Shown here: positions 16,968-25,490 of the stretch, in pieces | Position numbering within the stretch: the stretch's first letter is position 1 | Layout of the letters: every line of letters begins with the position of its first letter | Assembly: GCF_003752585.1 (NCBI RefSeq) | Contig: NZ_RKHR01000003.1 | Coordinates: 1,364,001 to 1,428,000 of the forward strand | DNA: 64,000 nt | Source of the DNA: Sinobacterium caligoides | GTDB lineage: Bacteria > Pseudomonadota > Gammaproteobacteria > Pseudomonadales > Sinobacteriaceae | Reading direction: 5' to 3' | Position numbers and translations under genes: made by a program | Notes under the pieces: model-generated | What the model was told of the DNA's origin: nothing | What the model saw: only the letters and a program-made list of their open reading frames with translations | Databases searched by the model: none

Positions 16968-18122
16968 TTATTCCCCCTGTAAAACGTTTAGGTAGTAATT
17001 TGATTTTATTGAGGTAAATGTAATATGTTCCGAGATTGGGCAAGGGGTGAACTCATAATCGAAATAAACCTCACCGTTAGCTAGTGCGCTATCTGTCGTC
17101 AGATCAAAGTCAACCCAGCACTTAAAGCCTAATAACGCCCCCTTTGCCACCAGCCCACGCCCGTAGTCGTTAACTCCATCAACAACGGCATCTAAGTAGC
17201 CTTTACTAATGTTTTTATCAACGGCCCATAAATGGGATTGCTTAATACTCTCATTGACAATGTCAGCTATGCGACGGTGCGCTAAAAACATCCACTTAGG
17301 GTCTGCCGCATTGGTGCGGTTACCCCACAAACGAATCCCTGATGCTTTAATAAATGTCGCTAGTCCTTTCTCATTCATCATGTTGGCATCACTTACCGGG
17401 TCACTTAACGACCATGACACAGGCTGCGACAACCCCAATACTCCGTTAATAGTATGATTCGATGGTGAGTTCCAAAAGCCTTCTGTCGTATCCATTTTGA
17501 CAATAAGGCCCGCCACTCTAGCGCTTGCTGGCTCATCAATAATACCGCCACTACCATCTGACACTTGCAGCCAAGGATGGAGAGAATATGCACGCTCAGC
17601 ATATAACGCTGCACCTGCCTCAGCCTCTGCAATGGTTCCGTTTTCACTATCACGGATTAAGATCGCCGATAGCTGTTCTGCCACACTATAAGAGGCTGCG
17701 CTTACGGCAGGAACATCACTAAAACCTGTTGTTAGTATGAGTTTAGGCTCATAGCCGGTAACACTCTGTGCGTTTAATGCAGAATAAACACCCGTTCGTA
17801 ATATGCTGTCACCAGCAACAGCCACCGCTGTTGCTGCAGCGTCAGCCCCTTCCTCTACTCGGCTAACAATAACAATCGATTTCGCCTGGTCATAAATGCC
17901 TTTTAACGCACGATACAATGAACCCGCACCCTTGCCGCCTGGGTCGAGCGCTGCAACGAGTTTCAAATCTCCGTTAATTAAAACAGGTGTTTCAAGGGGA
18001 AATAGGTCGACATCAGCATCAGGTGCCGTACCGCAAATATAAATGATTGACGCATTTGCCTCCTGAACCGGGCGCGCCCCCGAATCACTTTCTAAAACTT
18101 CCACGCCATGTAGAAACGCCAT
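16968..18122 (-). CDS. FI: Phage contractile tail sheath protein FI
   Basis: 384 residues. HGVEVLESDSGARPVQEANASIIYICGTAPD at the start, the central ALYAERAYSLHPWLQ with WNSPSNHTINGVLG, and the C-terminal VWGNRT-type stretch (ASGIRLWGNRTNAADPKWMF..RRIADIVNESI) are typical of the P2/subtilisin-fold sheath family. It forms the contractile outer tail. Its ATG lies 7 nt after a GAGG ribosome site buried in the 3' arm of a hairpin (18130-18168), preceded by the CGTCAGGAGAC motif, which suggests special translational control. Confidence 0.92.
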   Translation of the reverse strand: MAFLHGVEVLESDSGARPVQEANASIIYICGTAPDADVDLFPLETPVLINGDLKLVAALDPGGKGAGSLYRALKGIYDQAKSIVIVSRVEEGADAAATAVAVAGDSILRTGVYSALNAQSVTGYEPKLILTTGFSDVPAVSAASYSVAEQLSAILIRDSENGTIAEAEAGAALYAERAYSLHPWLQVSDGSGGIIDEPASARVAGLIVKMDTTEGFWNSPSNHTINGVLGLSQPVSWSLSDPVSDANMMNEKGLATFIKASGIRLWGNRTNAADPKWMFLAHRRIADIVNESIKQSHLWAVDKNISKGYLDAVVDGVNDYGRGLVAKGALLGFKCWVDFDLTTDSALANGEVYFDYEFTPCPISEHITFTSIKSNYYLNVLQGE

Positions 18123-18129
18123 AAGACAA

Positions 18130-18194
18130 CCTCAAGATATCACTAGTAATCGTTGCGATATTTTGAGGCTATGGCCTACATTGGTCTCCTGACG
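18130..18194 (-). promoter_or_regulatory. RBS-sequestering hairpin plus CGTCAGGAGAC motif before sheath gene
   Basis: Read on the minus strand, CGTCAGGAGAC (18184-18194) follows the fibre stop codon directly. A hairpin with arms CCTCAAAATATC and GATATCTTGAGG (18157-18168 and 18130-18141, one mismatch) comes next, then a 7-nt spacer and the sheath ATG. The GAGG of the right arm is the ribosome-binding site. The same design recurs before gpW, the capsid fusion and the head-tail joiner. Confidence 0.65.
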
Positions 18195-19355
18195 CTATTC
18201 AACCCGATAATATGCATTCACCAATACGCGCTTACCGCGTACATCGATTGTTGGACTTACTGTCCCCGTGTTTGCAATGGTTCCTGTTGCTGTCGCGGCA
18301 CTATTTGTTCCTGTCGCTGTAGCCGCCCTGTTTGTTCCTGTCGCTATCGTGGCAGTGTTTGTCCCACCGACAGTGGCATTTCCGACAGTTACAGTACCGG
18401 ACGGGGTACCGGCTGAAACAGATGAAACCTCACCTTTTGACGAGTAATTTCCAGAACGCCCCTTGCTAGTACCGCTGTCTTGAGCCTCCGCCATATGTGT
18501 ATGTGGTGGCAACGCCCTCCCTTTAAACGAAGCTCCGTGATGGTGCGCAGCTCCTTTGAATGTGTGGCCGTGCGCCTTACCCGTAAACGTGTGTGTATGC
18601 GCAACCCCCGTAAACCCGTGTGTATGCGCTTTGCCTGTAAACGTATGGCTATGCTGCAGCAAAGGAGCAGCGGGATTGTTCGTGCCGACCGGCGCTACAT
18701 TTGGCGTACCGGTTAAAATCGTCACATCATCCGGCAATTTCTCCCACGTGCCAATATAGCCCAATTGTTTTGGGGTGAGCGCTGAGAATGTCATCAACAA
18801 CATACCAACATGTGAGCGAGGTATTAGCGCGGGTGCTAGCTTTTTTGATGTAATAAACGCTTCATCATCAATGCCCGCTGCAACATCAGCGTCAGTCGCT
18901 ATACGCGCGATTCCCTGCGTTGATTCCGTCGCCTGCGGGTTTAAGAAACCATCACCGGTAACGGTAATCAACTCGGATAAGTCACCCGCATCAATAATCA
19001 CCACATCGTAGGAGATTAATAGCTGAGACGCTGCGGCTTTATCGGCAATAACCTCACCAGACGATGAGCCGACCGCGAAAAGTGTCCCGTCTTCAAGAAA
19101 AAAACCTATTTCACCGACCGAATAAGCATCATTTGTCGTGTCTTGTGCAGTCAAGTGTAAGACCGTTGGGTCAGTAATCGACCCCGCTATCGCTGGCATT
19201 TGCTTAATACTCGCCTTTAGCGCGGTTTGTGCTGCATCTGGCTCGTATTGCGCCGAGCCTACCTGGCAGGCAGTGATATTAACTGCGCCTGTACCGTGAA
19301 CTTGAGCGTTAACGATCGCCGTACGACCGGCCTCTGTTAGTAATAAGTCAATCAT
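18195..19355 (-). CDS. H: Phage tail fibre/collar protein H
   Basis: 386 residues from ATG 19355, which overlaps the stop of I by 4 nt (ATGA) and has GGA upstream; an ATG at 19370 is an alternative. The N-terminus (LLLTEAGRTAIVNAQVHGTGAVNIT...VGEIGFFLEDGTLFAVG) matches the P2 gpH-type fibre attachment domain. A collar-like region (IPRSHVGMLLMTFSALTPKQ) follows, then six or more His-x-His segments (HSHTFTGKAHTHGFTGVAHT...HHHG), like metal-binding fibre shafts. A Thr/Ala/Gly repeat tail ends the protein. It should bind the host surface. No fibre chaperone gene follows. Confidence 0.82.
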   Translation of the reverse strand: MIDLLLTEAGRTAIVNAQVHGTGAVNITACQVGSAQYEPDAAQTALKASIKQMPAIAGSITDPTVLHLTAQDTTNDAYSVGEIGFFLEDGTLFAVGSSSGEVIADKAAASQLLISYDVVIIDAGDLSELITVTGDGFLNPQATESTQGIARIATDADVAAGIDDEAFITSKKLAPALIPRSHVGMLLMTFSALTPKQLGYIGTWEKLPDDVTILTGTPNVAPVGTNNPAAPLLQHSHTFTGKAHTHGFTGVAHTHTFTGKAHGHTFKGAAHHHGASFKGRALPPHTHMAEAQDSGTSKGRSGNYSSKGEVSSVSAGTPSGTVTVGNATVGGTNTATIATGTNRAATATGTNSAATATGTIANTGTVSPTIDVRGKRVLVNAYYRVE

Positions 19356-19912
19356 AGTGAAACTGTCCATTCTAAGCCGATAGTACGTGTATAAACTGCA
19401 GGATTTAGCTTTGACGCAACAGCAAGCGTGGTACCACTATCGATGCCCTGATGTACTTCATACGTGCAGCGCTCTGGCCTGGTCAAATCGATAGTACGCA
19501 TCAATGACTCAACAAACTCATCAGTGCCTCCCGAACCTTCTGCCAATATGCAGGTAAAAGTGTATGGTTCGCCGCCCGTCTCAAACCATTCCCTAATGAT
19601 GATATTCGCCCCTAGCGCATTTACGGCCTCCTGCACCGACCTCTTTGTGCCTTTGTGCCTATGAACCTCTAGTGAAGCCGATATAGCTTGTCGCTTCTGG
19701 GTTTCGGTCCAACTGTCCGACCATGTATCAACAGATCTCGCCCAGGCTAAGTAAGGCAACATCACAAGTGGGCAATCCTCCGAGCTCCATACTTCTTGGA
19801 CAATCACCGGCACACCTTCAAGCCTTGCGGTGGCAGCCTCAATATCACGCATCTGTGTTGTTGCTGACGGTGGCAAAATCGTATCGTTCTGCTCTGATTC
19901 GACCTTCTCCAT
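19352..19912 (-). CDS. I: Phage tail protein I
   Basis: 186 residues. LPPSATTQMRDIEAATARLEGVPVIVQEVW, CPLVMLPYLAWARSVDTWSDSW and HRHKGTKRSVQEAVNALG are strongly typical of P2 gpI, a baseplate wedge component. It shares a base with the end of J and overlaps H by 4 nt, keeping the P2 order V-W-J-I-H. Confidence 0.92.
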   Translation of the reverse strand: MEKVESEQNDTILPPSATTQMRDIEAATARLEGVPVIVQEVWSSEDCPLVMLPYLAWARSVDTWSDSWTETQKRQAISASLEVHRHKGTKRSVQEAVNALGANIIIREWFETGGEPYTFTCILAEGSGGTDEFVESLMRTIDLTRPERCTYEVHQGIDSGTTLAVASKLNPAVYTRTIGLEWTVSL

Positions 19913-20778
19913 TATCCCGACACCTCATCAATAATTGTCGTCAGAGAGACCACACCCGCGGTGTATGCGCTATCTGCGATAGCCGGCAAATCACTCGTTG
20001 GCGATGTGAGGTCGACGCTATTAACACCCGCCACCATCAGCGCTTTATAGATCCCCGAAATAGGTACGGCCTTACCGACCAACCGACGACCTTCCATATA
20101 CTCAGCAAGCGATTCTGTCGCCCGCGCTACCGTATCGTCACTCTCAGGCTCAAGACCTACATGTAAGGCGGCAATTGTGTCCGCCGCTACCAGCGCACAA
20201 GGTGCAGCCGTCACCTTATCCGTTAAAGGCCGCGTCTCCTCTGCATTACAGGCAGCCAATACTTTGGCTACGAGATCCGTACTAGCAGGGCCGCTATAAG
20301 CAAGCACCGACAAAGAAACAGTACCTGCAGACGGCGAAGATACACCGCAATCTTTAACGTCATCATCTGCATTTACAGCGAAGTATTTATAAGAGTTTTT
20401 AGGCCCAGCGACAGTAAAACCTTCCGGTGAGAGCTGTAAGCGCGCTCGGTAAACATCATCCGACTCCATCGTTGGGGGAATTGGTGGCACAGCATCGGGG
20501 TCCCCCCTATCGATCACCTTTCGCGGTAACCGATAAGTATCACCAATTGCATCCAGATCGTTACCTGTTGCAAAAGTTAGCATTGTTGCACGCGCCGAAT
20601 CATTTACCCGCTGACGGATGTTAAGCTCTCGATACGCGCAAACCGCCAGTATCTGATACGCAGGATCACTCGGCGCCAACGCGTTAAAAACTTCGTCTCT
20701 ATTTTGCAGGTCTGCAAGCATTTCGGAAAAGATAGTGTCGAAGCTTAAAGCCTCAACCACATCAGGAAAGTTAGTCAT
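19912..20778 (-). CDS. J: Phage baseplate assembly protein J
   Basis: 288 residues, close to P2 gpJ. Typical segments are LNIRQRVNDSARATMLTFATGNDLDAIGDTY, a proline-rich DPDAVPPIPPTMESDDVYRARLQLSPEGFTVAGP and VLAACNAEETRPLTDKVTA. It forms the baseplate edge. It overlaps W by 4 nt and abuts I. Confidence 0.92.
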   Translation of the reverse strand: MTNFPDVVEALSFDTIFSEMLADLQNRDEVFNALAPSDPAYQILAVCAYRELNIRQRVNDSARATMLTFATGNDLDAIGDTYRLPRKVIDRGDPDAVPPIPPTMESDDVYRARLQLSPEGFTVAGPKNSYKYFAVNADDDVKDCGVSSPSAGTVSLSVLAYSGPASTDLVAKVLAACNAEETRPLTDKVTAAPCALVAADTIAALHVGLEPESDDTVARATESLAEYMEGRRLVGKAVPISGIYKALMVAGVNSVDLTSPTSDLPAIADSAYTAGVVSLTTIIDEVSG

Positions 20779-21113
20779 CTTACTTTAACCCCGTTTAATG
20801 TGACGCTCTCGCCTGTTGGCAAATATATGCCTTGTATCGTTATATCGATACGACCAACCTCTTCGACCTCCATCGTCACACGACGAACATCAATACGATC
20901 TTCCCACTGCTCTAGTGCCTCAGCTGTCGCAGCGTAGAAGTCGACCAATGTCGAACTACTTATAGGCGTGTCTGTCATGCTCAATATTTTCGAGCCGTAG
21001 TCTCGAAACATTGGCAACGTACCAACCGGCGTCAGAATAATATTGCTAACCGATTGCCATAAGTGGTCCTCTCCGGCTAACGGCTTACCTGTTTTGGCAT
21101 TCATTCCATGCAT
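20775..21113 (-). CDS. W: Phage baseplate assembly protein W
   Basis: 112 residues from ATG 21113, which has AGGG 7 nt upstream; a TTG at 21140 would add 9 residues but would put the hairpin inside the coding region. GMNAKTG..DHLWQSVSNIILTPVGTLPMFRDYGSKIL aligns with P2 gpW, a gp25-like wedge component with lysozyme-like fold. The ribosome site lies in the 3' arm of a hairpin, with the CGTCAGGAGAC motif upstream. It overlaps J by 4 nt. Confidence 0.88.
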   Translation of the reverse strand: MHGMNAKTGKPLAGEDHLWQSVSNIILTPVGTLPMFRDYGSKILSMTDTPISSSTLVDFYAATAEALEQWEDRIDVRRVTMEVEEVGRIDITIQGIYLPTGESVTLNGVKVR

Positions 21114-21118
21114 AAAAA

Positions 21119-21174
21119 AGCCCTGTAAATTGATACTCAATTCTCAGGGCTAATTCGGTATTGGTCTCCTGACG
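21119..21174 (-). promoter_or_regulatory. RBS-sequestering hairpin plus CGTCAGGAGAC motif before gpW
   Basis: On the minus strand the motif CGTCAGGAGAC (21164-21174) lies 11 nt after the V stop. The arms AGCCCTG..AATTG and CAATT..CAGGGCT (21138-21151 and 21119-21132) pair with a 2x2 internal mismatch. The T6 run and the ATG follow. The AGGG of the right arm is the ribosome site. The hairpin followed by T6 also looks like an intrinsic terminator, so attenuation is an alternative. Confidence 0.65.
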
Positions 21175-21185
21175 TACTGCCTTAT

Positions 21186-21713
21186 TTACATTTTCTGGTT
21201 AGGAGGCTTTGTTATACTGTTCGTCTCGGCGTGGTCATGCTTATTATACGTAGCTCTCATCTCTGCCATCGTGCTTACTGCATCGCTAACATCTGCATCA
21301 CTATGGATACCACCAACGACATTAAGATTACCGGTAATCTTCACCATAGGAGCATCTATGGTTAACGTATTGCCTTCGATGTCATAAAAGACTTTAGAGC
21401 CATCGCTAAACTCAACCCCGGTAGCTGTATCTGGTATCGTCGGTAATGTGGCAGCCTTATATATCGAACCCAGGATAAAAGCCGCGCTAGTATCGCCATT
21501 AGGGGCGACCACTACTACCTGCTCACCCACCTCTAACGGCATAGAGACCCTAGTCCCCCCCTCTTTGCCTACAACCTGTCTCAGCGGATGGCTAACAACC
21601 CCCCCACCGAAATCGACCTTATAACGTCGCTGGGGCGCCAGGCCTGAAATAGTGCCAACGCGAACCATCCTCGAGAGCCTACGCTGTATATCGCTCGTTA
21701 GTTGCTGCGTCAC
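21186..21713 (-). CDS. V: Phage baseplate assembly protein V (spike)
   Basis: 175 residues from a GTG that overlaps the previous gene by 4 nt. RRLSRMVRVGTISGLAPQRRYKVDFGGGVVSHPLRQV is the OB-fold start of gpV. The middle GEQVVVVAPNGDTSAAFILGSIY and DGSKVFYDIEGNTLTIDAP follow the pattern, and the end (HSDADVSDAVSTMAEMRATYNKHDH) is the usual beta-helical tip ending in a metal-type HDH motif. It forms the membrane-piercing spike. Confidence 0.92.
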   Translation of the reverse strand: MTQQLTSDIQRRLSRMVRVGTISGLAPQRRYKVDFGGGVVSHPLRQVVGKEGGTRVSMPLEVGEQVVVVAPNGDTSAAFILGSIYKAATLPTIPDTATGVEFSDGSKVFYDIEGNTLTIDAPMVKITGNLNVVGGIHSDADVSDAVSTMAEMRATYNKHDHAETNSITKPPNQKM

Positions 21714-22255
21714 AACGGCTCACCATCTTTTACGACTTGATCATAATCCTTCTTATAGTCAGGCCCAATATTTGGTGCACAACCCAACCAAACATCAGTT
21801 ATATCTAAGTCCGGGTATAAATTTGATGTTGCTAACTGTGCGTCATGCTCTAATTGAACCTCATAAACAATCAAATCACTCAGCTCCGTAACAAAGCCAC
21901 CACCACTACAATCAATCACTCGACTGCCCTGGATCGGTAAGCCAAATGAATTAGAGTGGCAATAATTCGCCATATCAACCGCCATTTGTCGCGATATACG
22001 CTGATTTTCCTTAGCACTCATCTCGTCTGCGATAGCAATAAAGATAGTTGTTTTAATCGTCCACTCAATTAGACCTTCACCCCTTGAATCCGTTGGCGTT
22101 ACGTCAGTAACCTGCACGAATGCTGCTGGCACTTTTAACTGTGTTCTGCGGTCAATGGTAGGGTAATCCGTTACGGTTTGATAATGGCTAAAATCACGCT
22201 CTATACTGCCAATTATCGCGTCATGATATTCATCAATAGAGATGTGTGTCTTCAT
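21710..22255 (-). CDS. Putative tail terminator/completion protein
   Basis: 181 residues. Between the minor tail protein Z-like gene and gpV, where a tail terminator is expected. The early segment IDRRTQLKVPAAFVQVTDVTPTD and the central IEWTIKTTIFIAIADEMS resemble the strands of lambda U/Gp37-like terminators. A late segment (VTELSDLIVYEVQLEHDAQL) continues the pattern. The assignment rests on position and strand pattern more than on a clear motif. It overlaps both neighbours by 4 nt. Confidence 0.55.
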   Translation of the reverse strand: MKTHISIDEYHDAIIGSIERDFSHYQTVTDYPTIDRRTQLKVPAAFVQVTDVTPTDSRGEGLIEWTIKTTIFIAIADEMSAKENQRISRQMAVDMANYCHSNSFGLPIQGSRVIDCSGGGFVTELSDLIVYEVQLEHDAQLATSNLYPDLDITDVWLGCAPNIGPDYKKDYDQVVKDGEPL

Positions 22256-22848
22256 TTAATAAACCCACCACCCTTTGTTAGATTATGTATGTAGCGTTTC
22301 TGAAAGTTACTAGCGAACTCTGCTTCAGCCTGCTCCGCAGCTGCCTCAAAAGCCTTATGAACAGGAACTCTAGCCATCTGTATTCGACCTGTTCGCTTGT
22401 TAAGCTCATATGCCATAGGCTTTTTGTCATGCTTCCCCTGCACCATAAACGCACTAGGATGATGCTTCTCACCCTTGATAAACACACCGCTTTCCCTGCC
22501 TTTCTTACTCCGCTTTGGTCTAACTGCTGACAAGCCTTTTATTGCTGTATATGGCATATCGCCCGAACCAATCCACAAGAACCCTGTGCCTAACTTCTCA
22601 GCTGTCGACGCGCTACGAGCATTAGATTTAACGAGGCGACCTTTTGACCCGCCTTTCCTACTCGTTAACGCTTTAGCATTACGTAAGCCCGCTCGCTCTT
22701 TGGCACCCCGTTTGATCGATGTTTCCATCTTAGCCAGGGAATGATTAAGAGCACTAGAGTATTGGCGATAACAACGTTTTTCCCCATGCTCTAACGCTTC
22801 CGCAATAGCATCTAATTCGTCAGTATCCAGATGAATAGTGTCATTCAT
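22252..22848 (-). CDS. Minor tail protein Z-like
   Basis: 198 residues, about the size of lambda gpZ. It is very basic. SALNHSLAKMETSIKRGAKE, a basic central part, HHPSAFMVQGKHDKKPMAY and the end MARVPVHKAFEAAAEQAEAEFASNFQKRYI follow the layout of lambda gpZ. The family helps join tail and head. Its stop lies just before the terminator-like gene and its start is one base from the head-tail joiner's stop, so the run is coupled. Confidence 0.65.
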   Translation of the reverse strand: MNDTIHLDTDELDAIAEALEHGEKRCYRQYSSALNHSLAKMETSIKRGAKERAGLRNAKALTSRKGGSKGRLVKSNARSASTAEKLGTGFLWIGSGDMPYTAIKGLSAVRPKRSKKGRESGVFIKGEKHHPSAFMVQGKHDKKPMAYELNKRTGRIQMARVPVHKAFEAAAEQAEAEFASNFQKRYIHNLTKGGGFIK

Positions 22849-23162
22849 TAGTGTCGACTCGACAAAAGCACTTGAGTGTAACCAGTGCCGCTTTGCTCAA
22901 AGTCGATAACCTTGAACTCCCTACCATTGAAATGGGTAATATCCCCACGTTCTAGAGCATTACTGTCATTCGTAGAGCAGCTGAAGTATGTTTCTGTTGT
23001 CTCGTAAACTGCATCACCTAGTTCTACATCTAAAGAGGGGCTAACAAAGTTCCCTGTTATAGCCTCAACAATTGCCCCAGCGCGAGTAAACGTCACATTA
23101 GTTGCAAACTCATCCTCAAAATAAAAGTCTTCCTCCAACGTTTCAAAGTCTAAGATAGCCAT
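22848..23162 (-). CDS. Head-tail joining protein (lambda FII-like)
   Basis: 104 residues. A beta-rich protein whose end, ERGDITHFNGREFKVIDFEQSGTGYTQVLLS, matches the lambda gpFII attachment family (RGDTLTIGEENFWVDRV region). It would sit at the portal-tail junction. The N-terminus is acidic (DFETLEEDFYFEDEFA). Placed after the capsid gene in the expected head-completion position. Confidence 0.65.
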   Translation of the reverse strand: MAILDFETLEEDFYFEDEFATNVTFTRAGAIVEAITGNFVSPSLDVELGDAVYETTETYFSCSTNDSNALERGDITHFNGREFKVIDFEQSGTGYTQVLLSSRH

Positions 23163-23170
23163 ACATCCTC

Positions 23171-23365
23171 CTATTTAAGCTTTAAGCGTCCCACTCTAAG
23201 ACCTGTTACAACCGCTCCCGATGCCCTTGGCAACGTTAATATATCGCCGTTTTGATATCGCTTACCTCCTATCCATTGCGTACACGTCGACATATATTTT
23301 TCATGCGGACCGTTTTTTGTTATTGGTAGGCCTGACTCTGATGTGCGCTTTTTAATCTTTAACAT
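23171..23365 (-). CDS. Small basic protein of unknown function
   Basis: 64 residues, basic, containing GLPITKNGPHEKYMSTCTQWIGGKRYQNGDILTLP. I recognise no family. It lies between the terminator behind the capsid gene and the head-tail joiner, 8 nt before the latter, in a slot that often holds a small head decoration or packaging protein. Confidence 0.5.
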   Translation of the reverse strand: MLKIKKRTSESGLPITKNGPHEKYMSTCTQWIGGKRYQNGDILTLPRASGAVVTGLRVGRLKLK

Positions 23366-23396
23366 TGCCGCCCCTCGCCTAGCGGTGAATAAATAA

Positions 23397-23419
23397 GGCC
23401 CACCCCCCGTGGGTGGGCC
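23397..23419 (-). terminator. Hairpin behind the capsid gene
   Basis: GGCCCACCC and GGGTGGGCC form a perfect 9-bp stem with a 5-nt loop, followed on the minus strand by TTATTTATT. It could partly terminate or stabilise the abundant capsid mRNA. Confidence 0.65.
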
Positions 23420-23425
23420 AGGTGC

Positions 23426-25429
23426 TTATCGCTTAGCCCGCTTCCCTTCCTCTGGTGGCGTAGCCTGCTGCAGAAAAGCAAATGACTCAGGGTGTCGAAC
23501 ACCGAAATCAACATCTTGCAAAGCAACCAAGCGAATACCACCAGATTTGGAGAGCGCCGAAGTGTCAACGGTAAGATCAAGCCCGCCCCACATTGCAAAA
23601 AGCATGTCTGCAAAATTACCGAACAATAGCGCATCAACGGCCATCTGGTTTGTAACAAGAGTGCTATAGCCGTTTACTGTGCTCCCTTGCTCCCAGATAG
23701 TTAGGCCGCTCGTACCTGCAAACTTTTCGGTAGACTTAAAATAACCGCGCATAGCTGATGATAAGGCATACTTTGAGCCCTTAGCGTTTGCAGCTGCGAC
23801 GACTGTTTCAAGTGCGATGACTTCCTTGTGAGTAGGAGAGCCCATTGTCGCGCAATCAACGGTTAATACACCCGTCTCAGCCAACAAGCGCTCAATTGCT
23901 CGCCTATCGATAGCCCCCGCAATATCTTTCGCAAGACTTGAGCGAATTAGAGACTCGATAGCAGGGGTGCTTTGCTTCTGCATCTTTCGCGTAATGTCGA
24001 AATAGGAACCGACGGTATTAGGCGTTAATTCAACGAGCTCTGTTTCGTATGCACCCTCGCCGACATCAACCCCCTCATCAACCCAATAACCGTTACCTTT
24101 TGTCTTTTGGCGGGCTACATCCAAGTCCCCTACCAGCCCAGTCAACTCAGTCACACCCGCGCCCATCAAGAACGAATCATCACGCAAGATCTCAATGAAG
24201 GATTGCGACTGTAACTCGGTCGCGATTAATGCACCGTTATTTGAGCTATCCGCAGTATTTTTAAAGCGCCTATTAAGAACATCCATTGGCACTAGGATCC
24301 CCTGGCTAGTGCGCCCCATCTTCTCGCAAGCAGCATGGGACGCTTCTCGCTCAAATGCTACTGCCTCCTGAGCATTGCGCTCATTAGGGTTTGCTAACGC
24401 CTTGGCAACGTTTGCAAAGCTATAATTCTCTATTTCCTCGTCAGTCAACCCGATAATAGCGGCATTCATTTTAGGTGTTTTACGCTCTCCTAACGCTACC
24501 TTTGTTGGGCTACTGCCTCCACTTGGCTTCCTCGCGAGCAACTCACGAGCAAATTCATCGGCGGTCGCATCTGGGTTTTGAGCCTTGAATGAGTTACAAA
24601 AGCTCATCTCGCCGTACTTTTCACCTAGGGCATCAATATCTGCGACGCGCTGTCGGTCAGCTTGAACGGCCTTCGCAACCTCAGCTTTGGCATCAGCTAC
24701 CGAAGCGCTTTCTTTCACAACTTTATCGACCATATTTCTACATTCCTCCGGCACTATGGCCGTTGCTTTTGATGTCGCTATATTTTCGGCAACGAGCACA
24801 CTTTCGTCTCCTGACGTAACCAACCATGGACGTGCTAATTCAGGTATTTTGTTAAATCGTTTTCGATCAATTCGAGCAGCTGCTTTCTGCTGTCCAGTTA
24901 TCTCATCAATGAAGCCCATCGCTAGCGCGTCAGTGGCGTTTATCCACGTCTCAGCCTCTAACATTAATGCGATTTCCTCGGCAGCCATGCCTGTCTTATC
25001 GGTGTAGATACAGAGCAAACTATCCTCTAGCTGATCGAGCACATTAGCTTCTTTTCGCATATCATCAGCATTGCCGTTCAGGCCTGACCAAGGCTTATGG
25101 ATCATCAAGAACCCATTAGAAGGCATAGAAACATGGTCTCCGGCCATAGCGATAACACTTGCCATCGAAGCGGCAAAGCCATCGATAACAACATTTACCT
25201 TCTTACCAGTAGCCTTAATGCGGTTATAAATCGCTAACCCTTCGGTTATATATCCACCATCACTTTGAATGCGAACAGTGATTGTGTCACCGTCCATTGC
25301 CTCCAGCTTTCGAGCAACACTTTCCGCGTCATTATCATCCCACCAATCGCCAATAATGCCGTACAGTTCGAGCTCTCCAGCTGCATTAATCCGGTTCTGG
25401 TATTTGCTAATTACATTTTCCCCAGGCAT
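23426..25429 (-). CDS. ClpP-type prohead protease fused to major capsid protein
   Basis: 667 residues. Residues ~1-185 form a ClpP/S49-type protease, with the catalytic Ser88 in GFAASMAS, His111 in MIHKP, and MGFIDEITGQ closing the domain. Residues ~190-330 look like a linker/scaffold region rich in charged helices. From ~330 to the end is an HK97-type capsid (GILVPMDVLNRRF, DDSFLMGAGVTELTGLVGDLDVARQ, GGIRLVALQDVDFGVRHPESFAFLQ). Fusions like this are known in some prophages. The protease would cut itself free during maturation. The start has an AGAGGG ribosome site inside a hairpin. An internal Met233 with GGAGG upstream could give a separate scaffold-capsid product. Confidence 0.9.
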   Translation of the reverse strand: MPGENVISKYQNRINAAGELELYGIIGDWWDDNDAESVARKLEAMDGDTITVRIQSDGGYITEGLAIYNRIKATGKKVNVVIDGFAASMASVIAMAGDHVSMPSNGFLMIHKPWSGLNGNADDMRKEANVLDQLEDSLLCIYTDKTGMAAEEIALMLEAETWINATDALAMGFIDEITGQQKAAARIDRKRFNKIPELARPWLVTSGDESVLVAENIATSKATAIVPEECRNMVDKVVKESASVADAKAEVAKAVQADRQRVADIDALGEKYGEMSFCNSFKAQNPDATADEFARELLARKPSGGSSPTKVALGERKTPKMNAAIIGLTDEEIENYSFANVAKALANPNERNAQEAVAFEREASHAACEKMGRTSQGILVPMDVLNRRFKNTADSSNNGALIATELQSQSFIEILRDDSFLMGAGVTELTGLVGDLDVARQKTKGNGYWVDEGVDVGEGAYETELVELTPNTVGSYFDITRKMQKQSTPAIESLIRSSLAKDIAGAIDRRAIERLLAETGVLTVDCATMGSPTHKEVIALETVVAAANAKGSKYALSSAMRGYFKSTEKFAGTSGLTIWEQGSTVNGYSTLVTNQMAVDALLFGNFADMLFAMWGGLDLTVDTSALSKSGGIRLVALQDVDFGVRHPESFAFLQQATPPEEGKRAKR

Positions 25430-25436
25430 AAAAAAA

Positions 25437-25490
25437 CCCTCTAAATTGAACCATCAATCTAAAGGGCTAGGTGCCAACAGTCTCCTGACG
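25437..25490 (-). promoter_or_regulatory. RBS-sequestering hairpin plus CGTCAGGAGAC motif before capsid fusion
   Basis: On the minus strand CGTCAGGAGAC (25480-25490) follows the portal TAG directly. The arms CCCTTTAGATTG and CAATTTAGAGGG (25455-25466 and 25437-25448) form 12 pairs including two G-U, with a 6-nt loop, then T7 and the ATG. AGAGGG is the ribosome site. It is the clearest of the four such elements. Confidence 0.7.
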
